This document shows, piece after piece, positions 1 to 9,965 of a stretch of 64,000 nt of DNA; positions within the stretch are counted from its first letter, which is position 1, and the number at the start of each line of letters is the position of its first letter. The position numbers and the translations under genes were made by a program. The stretch is from contig NC_134089.1 in the NCBI RefSeq assembly GCF_000715075.1, positions 109,933,157 to 109,997,156 of the forward strand, given 5' to 3'. The stretch is from Nicotiana tabacum (taxonomy: Eukaryota; Streptophyta; Magnoliopsida; Solanales; Solanaceae). The notes under the pieces were generated by a model that saw only the letters and a program-made list of their open reading frames with translations, was not told the DNA's origin and searched no databases.

Positions 1-2634
1 GTTCATCTTGATTGTTTAGACTTGCCTCTTTCTATCTATACTATTTACCCTGCATGTTTGCTATGACTGGTTATTCTTATCTTACTCTATTTATATGCTG
101 AATACTGAATTATGACTTCCTCTTTGATTGATTCTGGATTCCCTATTTATGGTTTGATTGAAAGACCTTCATTTAAACCCTCAATTTCTACCTCTTCTAT
201 TTAAATTAACTGATTTGCCTACCTTGTCTGCTTAGTACTTTATTCTTACCGACTATTTCCTTAATTAAGAGTATTCTAAATTTAGCCCTAATTGTTTACC
301 CTATGCTTACTGAATTTGATTCTTTCCTTATTAGTCATACACTGATTTCTTTCCTTATATGCTACTTGTTCCTACCATTTGAATTGATTCCCTTAACTTA
401 AGAGAGTACTTGTCCTGATTTTGCTCTAATTGGTTCTGAGTTCCATAATTGTTATGCTACTATGATTCTTGCCTTATTTTACCTAATTTTCGAACTACTA
501 TATATACACACTCTCTCATTAACACAAACACACAAACACTTTGGTTCAAAATCCCTCTCTCTCACACTTAAACTTTCTGCTCTCTCTCTTTTGTGCCACT
601 TGCTACTATTTTGAGTTAGCTGGCTGCAAGCCAAGGCTAACTATTATACTCTCCTACTCTTTCACTCTTGCTTACTGTCTTCTTTACTGGTATGTTCTAA
701 TTTCAGTTCAAAGTTCCAAAAACAATATGGTTCTTTTATTGCTTCAGTTCATCCTGTTTCTAGTTTGCTTTTACTTATGGTTTTGCTGTGAAACCTGCAG
801 TTAATATGATTACCTGATTAGGTTCTGCCCCCTCCAGTATGTGTACTGCCTTGGGATCCTCTTGAGAACCCTATGAACTCTGGCATACTGAGGGTGGCCC
901 TTCCACACTGCACTTATTCAATTTTTGTTACCAAGTCTAGGTGTAAGCATTGACCGGGATCCTTGAGATCCTTAGGGAACTTTGATGCACCTAGACTATG
1001 ACATTGTCTATGGAATTGAGGAATTTGAGGCTATTGGAGGCTTTGGAAACCTAGGCCTATCTGTAGGCTCCCTATAGAATAACTTCTTATTTTCTTATTT
1101 ACTTATGTAATTCATTCATATGGTCTGTAATAACTTGTAAGCGAATATTGGGGTAATTAGTGAAAAGGGTGGGTAGCTACATGTTTGTGGGGTAATACAG
1201 GTAGAAAACATACCTATATGACTTTTACATCTTGTCATGTTTGTCTCACCATGTTATAAATCATGCCTATAGGTTTCAAGTGATTCCATAATATAAATCA
1301 TGTTCATAAGTCTTAAAATCAGCTTCACATGTAGATGTCATGCCTATACGATATAATCCAAATCCGACTTCTGTTATAACAAATGTTTATGTGTGTTTTC
1401 ATTTGTCATCATGCCTGCAAGTCTTTAAAATCAGTGTTAGACAAGTAGATAACATGCCTATAAGGAACAATACCAGAAATTCTGCCTATAGATCTAAACT
1501 AGTTTGGTTTTAAATAAATTAATTCGGTTAACGATTAGCTAACTTCTAAACTGGTTTAATTAAGTGGTTTATATTTCTCTTAAACGAGTTCTTTTAAAAA
1601 CTATCTTAATCTATTATAAGACAGCATGCCTATAGGGATTAAAGAGTCCATTTTAAACCTGCCTTGTTTCATTCTATAAAATGTAGTCATCAATATTCCG
1701 TGTACAGGCAAGCCTATAGGACGTTTTCAAATCTTGCAACTCTGAAACTGTTTCTGTGACTTAGCTTATTCTGGTTTAACAAGTTTTAAAAAAAATCAAT
1801 AGGCAATTGCTAGGGTCATTGTTTCTGAGTCTATAAAATAAACGTCCTATCTTCTATATATTCACTTAGACATCATGCCTTAGGATACTGTTTAACAAAA
1901 GGCCCTTATTTGTACTTGAGTCGTGTTGTTTATGTGCCTTGTTTGAGGAGGAAACTTAGTATTTTCACCTTTAAAGCCTTAGGGGTCTGTCTAGAACCAC
2001 TTATAGGTAGAGGTCCTAAATCCCTCCAGGACCATTAAGAAGGGATGGGTAACAACACGCAATAGAGATCGCTGACCAAACACTCGCTTTAAAATGACCA
2101 CTACGGGGATGGGAAGGGTAGATGTGGGATATGATGACTACGCGCTAATGTCACGTGTAGCCCCTCATTGAGGAGTGTTTATCAGACATTGTGTGGGGTG
2201 ATCCTATAGGCTAACAAACCTAGGACTCCCCCATTTTCCCGAGATTCTTTTTGTTTAAGACTTTGTTATATACAACTCGTCCAAAAATTTCCGTCTTATT
2301 ATTATTTGAGTCATACAAATATGTCTTATTTGTAATTATTTGTTTCAAGTACTTATCTGGACTAATTCGTGACTATAAGTTCGGCCGGGACCCACAGTTG
2401 TGGACCAAAAGGGGTGCCTAACACCTTCTCCTCGAGGTCATTTCGAGCCCTTACCCTAATCTCTAGTAATGCAAACCGAACCAAGAGTTAATCGCTCTAG
2501 ATGACCTAACGCACCATAATACGTTAGGTGGCGACTCTTCAAATACCCAATTCCCAAAAGGAACGGAGTTATCACACCCCATGAATGTCAAAACTAGGAC
2601 CTCTATCCACGGAAGGAAAAAAGGGGGCGCGACA
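1..2634 (+). mobile_element. Tat/Ogre-like LTR, 3' part (5' end outside window)
   Basis: No coding capacity. The segment ends in GGGGGCGCGACA at 2634, a TG...CA-type LTR end. It is followed by sequence that is not a primer-binding site, so this is a 3' LTR or a solo LTR in plus orientation. Its last 250 bases resemble the U5 ends of the two Ogre elements in the window: a block GCCTAACACCTTCTCC at 2416-2431 and a TGGCGACTCT motif near 2529-2538, about 100 bases before the LTR end. A TATA box lies near 500. The middle carries the scattered motif CATGCCTATAGG and variants. Small ORFs here (for example 541-804) show no family resemblance. Confidence 0.7.
499..508 (+). promoter_or_regulatory. LTR TATA box (U3/R promoter)
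   Basis: TATATATACA is followed by a CT/CA-rich leader typical of plant transcription starts. It lies inside the plus-strand LTR ending at 2634 and would be that LTR's promoter. Confidence 0.5.
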
Positions 2635-3574
2635 ACATGTAGAGTAAGAGGTTCTTTACCTTTAAACAGAAAGAACAACTCCAATTTGACCTTAATTTTC
2701 CACGAAATATCCCTCTAATGCCGCCACAAGAACAAGGAAGCGAAACTAGTAGTCAATTAGGATTTTTCGGCACTAGAATCACTTTAGAAGATTTGAAATC
2801 ACCTAGGGTTAAAATTAAAAACTTGAGGAATATTTAAAGAACATAAACCACTTAAAACAACCTCCCACACAAGTTGGAACAACACAAAAATGAGCAACAA
2901 GAAGAAGAACATGAAACTTACTAGCGCCATGGGATCCCTAACACTTGATTTGTGTTGTTTGCCCTTTGTTTGGGTCTTGGATCATGAGAGAAACTTGAGA
3001 GAATGTTTTTAGGGTTCTAACGCCTGAATAAACTGAAAAATAATGACTTAAAATGGTTTTGAAGCACCTCATATATATCCATCTGTCTTAAACCGCCTAC
3101 GTGGGCCCCATAGAGAGCTGTTTGATGCAGTCTCATTAAAACGCAAATATCTCTCTACTCTGATATCGTATTGATAAACGGTTTAATGCATTGGAAACTA
3201 TAATCATAGATCTTCAATTTGGTGGGTAGATCCTTCAGTACCATAATTCCAAGTAAATTGGAAGAAATGCTTAGTAACATTCGACTTTTCTTTCATAACT
3301 CATTTGACTTCAAGACTTATGATACGGATATTATATGATTCAAATACCTTAAAATACGACCTTTTGAGTATATTAAGAACCTCTATATTTAACCGAAAAT
3401 ACGGTTACAACATCCTTGACTCGTTTAACTTTTAATACTTGTTAACCACCCTTATACACCCTTCATTTAAAACCAATATGATTAACTTCTTATCATCTTA
3501 AAGATAATCTCTTCATGGATTTACGTCGACTACCTTACGGCATGAACTAACATACGTGAATATGGGTTGTAACA
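2635..3574 (-). mobile_element. Truncated chromovirus-like LTR fragment
   Basis: Noncoding. Read on the minus strand it begins TGTTACAACCC at 3574, a plausible LTR start resembling the TGTTACGCCCC start of element C. It also carries a TATATATGAG box (about 3068-3078). There is no polypurine tract at 3575, where Athila-type sequence begins, and the other end abuts the LTR that ends at 2634. I read it as a truncated minus-strand Tekay/Del-like LTR. Assignment is by motif only. Confidence 0.4.
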
Positions 3575-3589
3575 TCTTTGATAACACAG

Positions 3590-4540
3590 CAGGATAGCTC
3601 GTCCTACATGTATCCCAACACTATTACAGAATATCTGACCAATGCAAAGGTAGAGCCAAGGGATTTTGACACAAAGGTGAAGCCGAAGTAGCCTTTTGAT
3701 TGGTATTCACTTATGGATGCGAGGAACCTAAAGAAAAAAGTTCAGCCTCCTACCACCATAGGCTAGTCTGATGAGCCAGCCGTGGTAGTTTCTGAGACAG
3801 TTGAAATTCTATCCACTTTGGCTGAGCCTTCCTCCAGTGTCGCAGCTATGCCTCCACCATCATCTATATCCCCTACCACAACTCCCACCCCAGCTTTGAG
3901 GCCAGTGCACATGCCTACTATCCCACTATTTGTGCTGCGCGTCTCCCAGATATTGGCGAGTCTCAACAACTGGATACAGACAGCTACTACAAAGCTGTCT
4001 GACTTGTCCAATACTGTTGCAATGCAGTCCACTTCTCAGGAACCTCAGGTTCCCTTGACCATTGATGAGACACTAAAGAAGCTCTTGGAAAACCAGAAGA
4101 TGATGATGGCTACCTCAGTACAAGACGGGTCAGTGATTGAAGAGCTGGGAAAGGAAGTGAATAAGATGAGAAAGTCCCAGGCCAACAAGAAATTAGTGGA
4201 TAAGCGCCGGAGGGAGGTGAACAGAATTGCTATAGTCAGAGACCTTCCATTTGATATGCTTCTTGACACACACCAGTTTGCCCCAGATCCTTTAGTACCA
4301 TTTGCTGGTAGCACCAGTTGGCTAGTCTGACAAGCTAGAGCTTACTGCCGACACTTCTAAGGCAGTATGTGAGATGTTCACCAACCCAGCCACGCCAAGA
4401 ATTGAGGATGATGAGATTCAGTTGGCTGATCTGGAGGGCGATGACATTATAGGGATACTAAGATATCCAAGGATCCATAGGGAGTTTTTCTTCACCCTCT
4501 CCTCTTTTACTCTTATTTTGCTAAGCATTGGGGATATGCT
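3590..4540 (+). pseudogene. Env-like / putative plant transposon protein, C-terminal fragment (element E)
   Basis: A degenerate copy of the same protein family as the minus-strand ORF of element D. Shared segments are VKPK-PF-WY near 3690, EPAVVVS near 3776, SLNNWIQTATTKLSDLS near 3960, and a helical, probably coiled-coil segment ETLKKLLENQK near 4065. The longest open part is 3782-4330 (182 residues, Pro/Ser/Thr-rich then Lys/Glu-rich). Stops interrupt the frame near 3700 and 3765, and the N-terminal domain is absent. In Athila-type elements such an ORF follows pol. I infer the family as the 'putative plant transposon protein' domain; function is unknown. Confidence 0.6.
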
Positions 4541-5075
4541 TACTCTTATTTGGGGGGTGGAGTTTAGTCTATTTGATACACTGGTACACTTTAATACATT
4601 TGGTCTGTAATAATTTGATAATATTTTTCCTTCTTATTTGTATTTATCTATCTTCTCTCTCCCTCATGTTATGTATATTCATTCTATCTCTAGTAGTTTT
4701 GCTTATTATCTTCTTTATATATTCCATATAAGTTCTTGTTTTATTAAGTAGCTTCTTTTTATGTTTTAGTAGATAATAAGTCTTTGGTTTTCTTAATGTC
4801 ACGGTTCTTTCTAAAGGTAGTTGTTGTGTGAACCGGGTGACTCATCCCGACGATGGATGGCATGACAATCTTCTTAAGGGAATGAGTCCGTTTTGTGTTT
4901 AGGTAATAATAGTAGTAGTAATGAATAAAAAACCTAACTAAGTCATGCTCGAAGAGTCAACCATACTTCAATTGGCACCAACACACTTAACTATGTGCTT
5001 ATGGTTAGAGACAAGGTTTTTAAAAGAAATAGCTCTAGTTAGTGACTTTGTGACTCTTGATTTAACGTTGGTAAT
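4541..5075 (+). mobile_element. Athila-type 3' noncoding region (element E)
   Basis: No gene. The sequence parallels D's 3' region (35776-36890, opposite strand) block by block: an ACATTGGGGA...TTTGGGGGGTGG motif, a pyrimidine-rich stretch, 'TTTGGTTTTCTTAAT...CACGGTTCTTTC', and a GTGTGAACCGGGTG block. It stops abruptly at 5075, where element A begins. Confidence 0.6.
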
Positions 5076-5173
5076 TGTCACACCTCCTTTTTCACGCCAC
5101 CCCCGCAAAGGGCGTAAAGGAGTTTATCCAATTAAAGGACAATCGGAACGGGATTTAATTATTAATTATTCAG

Positions 5174-5184
5174 AGTCGCCACTT
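5174..5184 (-). other. Primer-site-like motif inside U5
   Basis: On the minus strand the LTR contains TGGCGACTCTG, identical to the first 11 bases of the element's true primer-binding site, but about 100 bases inside the LTR end. It recurs in the other A LTR near 22843, in weakened form in B (about 37624 and 56402), and in the LTR ending at 2634. Confidence 0.5.
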
Positions 5185-5441
5185 GAAAGATTAATGGTGT
5201 CCCAAGTTACCGGTTGAATCCCGAACCGAGGAAATTTATGACTCTGTTAACTGTCCGCGAACCAGAAATCCGAATAAGGAATTCTGTTAACCCAGGAGAA
5301 GGTATTAGGCATTCCCGAGCTCCGTGGTTCTAGCACGGTCGCTTAACTGTTGTACTTGATTTTATCTGATTTTAATACATGCTAGCTCATGTGCCTTTTA
5401 TTAAATTTTACACTGCTTTTATTATAATTATTTTTTAAAGA

Positions 5442-5482
5442 ATTGCGACGTCATGAAAACGCGTTTCGAACCACGTCGCAAT
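5442..5482. repeat. Inverted repeat in U5 (10-bp stem)
   Basis: ATTGCGACGT (5442-5451) and ACGTCGCAAT (5473-5482) are perfect inverted copies around a loop that holds AAACGCGTTT. A second, decayed copy lies about 315 bp to the right (from about 5763), its left arm ATTACGATGT showing two transition-type changes. Confidence 0.6.
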
Positions 5483-8375
5483 CAATGCACCCGTAGTTAT
5501 CAACACATTTTGACTTCGTCGATATTGGGAATTGGGTCACATCAATGCGCTCCCGAATTTTAAGAGGGTTGTTTAATTAAATCGTACCTAAAGATACTAA
5601 CGTAGTGTTATTTTTGGGAAAAGCCATGAAGTTCGCTAAATGGCCATCCCAAATTCTAATTATTTAGATAATTATTTACTAAGGGCCCCACATTTATTTA
5701 TTTTTGCGCAGTGAGGCTTGTCTCAATTTGTGAAACTCTTTTCTATCATTATTTATTTTTAAGAATTACGATGTCGCGAAATGTGTTTCGAACCACGTCG
5801 CAATCAATGCACCCGCGGTTATCGACACATTTCGGCTTCATCGAGATTTGGATTTGGGTTGCATCAATGCGCACCCGAGTTTAAGAAGGTTATTCAATTA
5901 AATCGAGCTCAAAGATTCTAATGTAATATGATTTTAAAGAGGACCATGGAATTTGCTAAATGACCATTCCAATTTCTAATCATTGTTAGTAGCCCATTGT
6001 TGACAATCCGCGCATGTGATTTGTTCCGGCAAGGCTAGTAGCGATTCCGAAACAGCTACGATTTCCTACTTATTTGTATGCCTCTAAAATACTAGTTAAT
6101 TTGGGAATGAATTACAATGAAATAGACTAAGAACCAAATTTAAAGTAGAATTGGGCCTGCCTCATAGCCTTGGGGTGATCCGAGCGGCCCAACAAAGAGA
6201 GGTTTATTTCCATTGCAACAATTAATAAAATATCCATGAATCCTTATACTGACCATGCACACCTTCATTTTAACAAAACTGTGAATTCTCAGAATCCCTA
6301 AACGATCTATCCTATACGTTGCCTACCAAAACCTGCTGTTTTTAATGAACTAAGTCAATTATGACTGAGTTTGCCTCATGATTTCCAACTGATTTCTATA
6401 CCAATCTACTTACCATAACTATGATTCGCCTTCCATACAATTTCAGAATCTTAAAACAGAAGGAAACCTTCTACTACACTATGATGACAAAATACCAATA
6501 ATTAAGCTAAATGTCATCAAACTTGCTCATGAATTCTCATGTTATGTACACAGGTCTAATTGCTACTGATGACTATTGAATTCACACAAACTTTCAAAGC
6601 AGACCAGGCCCATGCTCAAAGCTATTTTGACTGCCCAGTTCAACAGTTCAAAATTGCACACCATTCAACATGTAATCTACCCTACTGAACAAGTTTAACT
6701 ATACACATATCTGCCAATTTATAACAGGAAACTATACTATTACTATCATTTAAAATACAGGCTGCTTTCAGTTGAATAACAGGCCCTAGAATATTTCATT
6801 TTTCAACTCCAACGAACATACATCAGTGGGATTCAGGGAAATGTACCTAGAAATTGAAATACAAATAGAGAAAAGGTGAGGAATCAGGTACTTTGAACAG
6901 CAACAACAACAAACCCAACAATGTTACACCACAGAAACACAAACAGATTACTTCGAAAATCAGAAATATAAGCCCATTCCCACATATTAGTTTAACACAC
7001 CCCTGTCCCTCACAGCCGAAGTCCAAAACGAGTAATGAGACTCTGAAATTGTTTCAGATCTTCATATTTGATGTTTTTATTCTCTGAATACCCTCAGAAT
7101 TGAAATGCCAACTGAATAAAAATGAAAGCTCAAATTAAAACTTAGGGCTCAAGGCAGAAGATTGAGCTCCGACCCCCTTTCCCAAGGCATCTTATGCCCT
7201 TTTATAGGCAACCCCCAAAGAGAATGGACTAGGTTCTGATTTTCTAATTAGTCCCTCTCTATTTTCAATTTGGTCCCCCTATTTTTATCTTGCTAAACAA
7301 GTAACTGCAGTATAATTATTAAAACTTACACTTGAACCCTATTCTAGAAGGCCCTAAGGTATTCCTATACTCATACAATACCCATACTGCCCTTCCCTAT
7401 ACCTTGATATTACTATTCCTATCAGAACTGCCCTTTTCCATACCCAGATTACCCCTGAAAGCCTTTTAGAATCACTGAACCTACCCTTATCCCTAACAGT
7501 TATACCCAATACCCTAGCCCAGTCTGAAACTAACTAAAATTGATTAACTAGCAATCAGAAACTAACTAATCAGGCTCACTGAACCAATTCTGTTCAATTA
7601 ACCAACTCAAACAAACTAAACAAAATTGAACTGAGCTTAAGCTACCACGATTAACATTAAATGAACTTAAAACTAATTATTAAATCACGAACTTATAATC
7701 ATTCAACCAACTAACAAGCTCAAAATCAACAGTAATTAACAGAACCTAAACTAACACAATTAAACCATAAAATTAACAGAACAATAATGAAACAACGACT
7801 GCAAATAATGTTTCAATCATGCAAGTAAAAGAAGCAGTAAAAAAAGAAAAGAAAAACTCACAAAGGCATAAGGGATTTCGGCCGGTCACAAACATCTGAA
7901 TCCTTTCAGATTTTTGACGCGTAACATCCCTAACCATGTGTTCTTACACGAGAACACATGGTTAAGGGTACTACGGTTCGAAATCAAAAGGATTTGATTT
8001 TAGGGTTTGGCCTGCAATTCTTAGATCTAAGGTGTGGGTCGTTTCATGGTGATTTGAAAGAAAACAAACACGGATTAGTGTTGGGGAAGGGCTGGGGGTT
8101 GTAGGGTGTGATTTTGGGCTGATTCGGACAAATTGTCAACTGGCCGGAAAACTTCAAATCAAGATTCGAAGAGTTCCGGCCTTATTCGAGGCAAACCAAC
8201 GGGTGCAATAGAAAGAGGAGGGTGAGGGGAGTCCGTGGTGTTAATTTCAGGGTGAACGGCATAGTTTGTGTTCACCGCCGGCAAGGATTTTTAGGGCGGC
8301 GCGGGTTAGGGTTTGGGAGAAGGGGTGGGGTGAGGAAGACGATGGAAATGGGGGGTAGGGGGGACGGTTTGGACA

Positions 8376-8383
8376 CTTATATA
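8376..8383 (-). promoter_or_regulatory. Element A LTR TATA box
   Basis: Minus-strand TATATAAG, about 650 bases from the LTR start, a suitable place for the U3/R boundary. Directly upstream (8404-8465) are two overlapping inverted repeats and the near-palindrome AAACGGCGTCGTTT. The truncated 5' LTR at 22741-25911 lacks this region. Confidence 0.55.
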
Positions 8384-8403
8384 CTGGAAACCTAGTTAGT
8401 TTC

Positions 8404-8447
8404 GGACCGTTGGATTGATGAGATCCAACGGTCCTGATCCCAGGACC
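8404..8447. repeat. Two overlapping inverted repeats upstream of LTR TATA
   Basis: GGACCGTTGGAT (8404-8415) pairs perfectly with ATCCAACGGTCC (8423-8434). GGTCCTG (8430-8436) pairs perfectly with CAGGACC (8441-8447). The two hairpins share GGTCC and so exclude each other. Element B keeps a decayed form of the first (about 41548-41575). Confidence 0.65.
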
Positions 8448-9015
8448 CCGAAACGACGCCGTTTCATTTAAGGGGGGGGGCAGACCGGGTAGGGACTTGG
8501 GCTGGACTGAATCGGGTGCTTTGAGGCATTTGGGCCAACGGAATACATGCAGAAATGGCCTAAATTTTAAGTCTCAAACAAGCTCACTTCCATTATATTT
8601 TCATTTTTCTTTTTGCAATCTTGTATTTTTTTGTATTTATTTTTCTGATTTTTACGAAGATGCGAAATTAAACTAACAATTAAGCTAAAACCAATTAATG
8701 CCTAAAATTAACTTAATAACTATTTGCGACTGTTTCACAATTAAAATAATAAAAACGTTAAAGTAAACTATTTTTGTCATTTTCTTCATATCCTATTCTA
8801 AAACAAGTTAATCCCTAATTAATACTAAAGTATAAAATTAAATCCTAAGTGCAAAGAAAAAATGCGTATTTTTTTGTATTTTATAAAAATCAACACACCC
8901 AAATAAAAATGCAACAATTATCAGAAAATGACACCAAAACGCACAAAAATTGTAAAAATACTGAAAAATTATTTTGTTTGGAATTTTGGGAATTATTCAT
9001 ATATAGGGCAAAAAT

Positions 9016-9021
9016 CACGTG
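9016..9021. promoter_or_regulatory. G-box (CACGTG) at the LTR terminus
   Basis: CACGTG lies within the first 12 bases of the LTR. It is kept at 42256-42261 and 61060-61065 in element B. It could bind bZIP/bHLH factors, or it may be held by integrase recognition of the terminus. Confidence 0.4.
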
Positions 9022-9027
9022 CTCACA

Positions 9028-9040
9028 ACTGCCCCTCTTT
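9028..9040 (-). promoter_or_regulatory. Element A polypurine tract
   Basis: Minus strand AAAGAGGGGCAGT directly abuts the LTR start TGTGAGC. This is the plus-strand DNA primer of Ty3-gypsy elements. The same tract, AAAGAGGGGCAGC, sits at the same place in B (42268-42280). Confidence 0.8.
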
Positions 9041-9072
9041 GCTCGAAAATGCGAAAGGTTTTCGAGCAAAGA
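9036..9072 (-). other. Hairpin overlapping the polypurine tract
   Basis: TCTTTGCTCGAAAA (9036-9049) and TTTTCGAGCAAAGA (9059-9072) form a perfect 14-bp inverted repeat with a 9-base loop. The arm next to the LTR includes the AAAGA of the polypurine tract. B keeps the same spacing at 42276-42312 with 11 of 14 pairs. Confidence 0.65.
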
Positions 9073-9170
9073 CAAGTGAGCAAATATGAGCGATTTTTGC
9101 CCGTTCGAAAATTCCGTGCGAAGCATTTTTTTTTTTGAAAAGCTTGACCGCATCCTGCTTCGGAGGTTGC

Positions 9171-9209
9171 CTACATATCCTGGGCTAAACAGGAATCAGG
9201 TCAGTGTAG
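9171..9209 (-). other. Recurrent stem-loop module, copy A1
   Basis: Outer stem CTACA (9171-9175)/TGTAG (9205-9209) and inner stem TCCTG (9178-9182)/CAGGA (9190-9194). This is the copy nearest the polypurine tract. The matching copy in B (42409-42447) has the inner stem TCCTT/AAGGA, a compensatory change. Confidence 0.6.
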
Positions 9210-9547
9210 TTCGGGAGTGTCTGGTAGCTGGGACTACCAGGAACTGTGATTGCACTGCACTTGTTGTTGTTACTGCTGCTATTGCTGCTTGCTGACCCCC
9301 CTTATTACATTATGTCAAAGATAAAAGAAGCCAACCTAACTATGCTCTATTAATTGTAAAAATCCTATCTAAATTCTTCAAACTTGCTCTTGTACTTCCT
9401 TGTTGCCTTGTTGTCTTGTTCTTTCTTGTCGTCTCATTATCTTGTGCTTTCTCGATAAAAATCCATGTTGCTATTCCCTGGTTAGTTGAGATGTTATTCC
9501 CTCTCTCCAAACTGCTGAACTTAAATAAACTCGAACTCGAATATATT

Positions 9548-9965
9548 CCTCTGTTATTCAGGCGGGCTCCTGACTGCCGAACTTAAAATTGAAACTACTC
9601 CTCTATTATCCAGGCGGGCTCTTGATTGCCAAAATTAAATTGTATGTCTCTGTTTTCCAGGAGGACTCCTGATTAACAAAATTAAATTGTATGTCTCTGT
9701 TTTCCAGGCGGACTCCTGATTACCAAAATTAAATTGTATGTCTTTGTTTTCCAGGCGGACTCCTGATTACCAAAATTAAATTGTATGTGTCTGTTTTCCA
9801 GGCGGACTCCTGATTACCAAAATTAAATTGTATGTCTCTGTTTTCCAGGCGGACTCCTGATTACCAAAATTAAATTGTGTGTCTCTGTTTTCCAGGCGGA
9901 CTCCTGATTACCAAAATTAAATTGTATGTCTCTGTTTTCCAGGCGGACTCCTGATTTTCGGGTAT
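9548..9965. repeat. 47-bp tandem repeat in element A 3' UTR
   Basis: Eight copies with exact 47-bp spacing: the CCAGG core starts at 9610, 9657, 9704, 9751, 9798, 9845, 9892 and 9939, preceded by a diverged copy near 9558. Each unit carries CCAGGCGGACTCCTGA, in which CAGG and CCTG can pair, followed by an AT-rich spacer. Tandem arrays in this hypervariable 3' UTR are known for Ogre elements and can seed satellites. The unit length is not a multiple of three, so it is not coding. Confidence 0.9.

Larger units (their letters stand above)
5076..9027 (-). repeat. Element A 3' LTR (complete, 3952 bp)
   Basis: Noncoding. In element orientation it starts TGTGAGCACGTGATTTTTGCC... at 9027 (this quotation is split here: TGTGAGCACGTG then ATTTTTGCC) and ends GGTGTGACA at 5076. 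It contains a promoter near 8380, a roughly 315-bp internal duplication (about 5440-5650 and 5760-5975), and a GCCTAATACC-type block (5295-5310). The same sequence returns at 22741. Confidence 0.9.

Noticed and set aside
541..804. 87-residue hydrophobic ORF (possible membrane peptide)
   Set aside because: Pyrimidine-rich LTR sequence downstream of a TATA box, with no known family; hydrophobicity follows from base composition.
9600..9965. CRISPR-like regular repeats
   Set aside because: Units abut with no unique spacers and lie in a plant retrotransposon 3' UTR.
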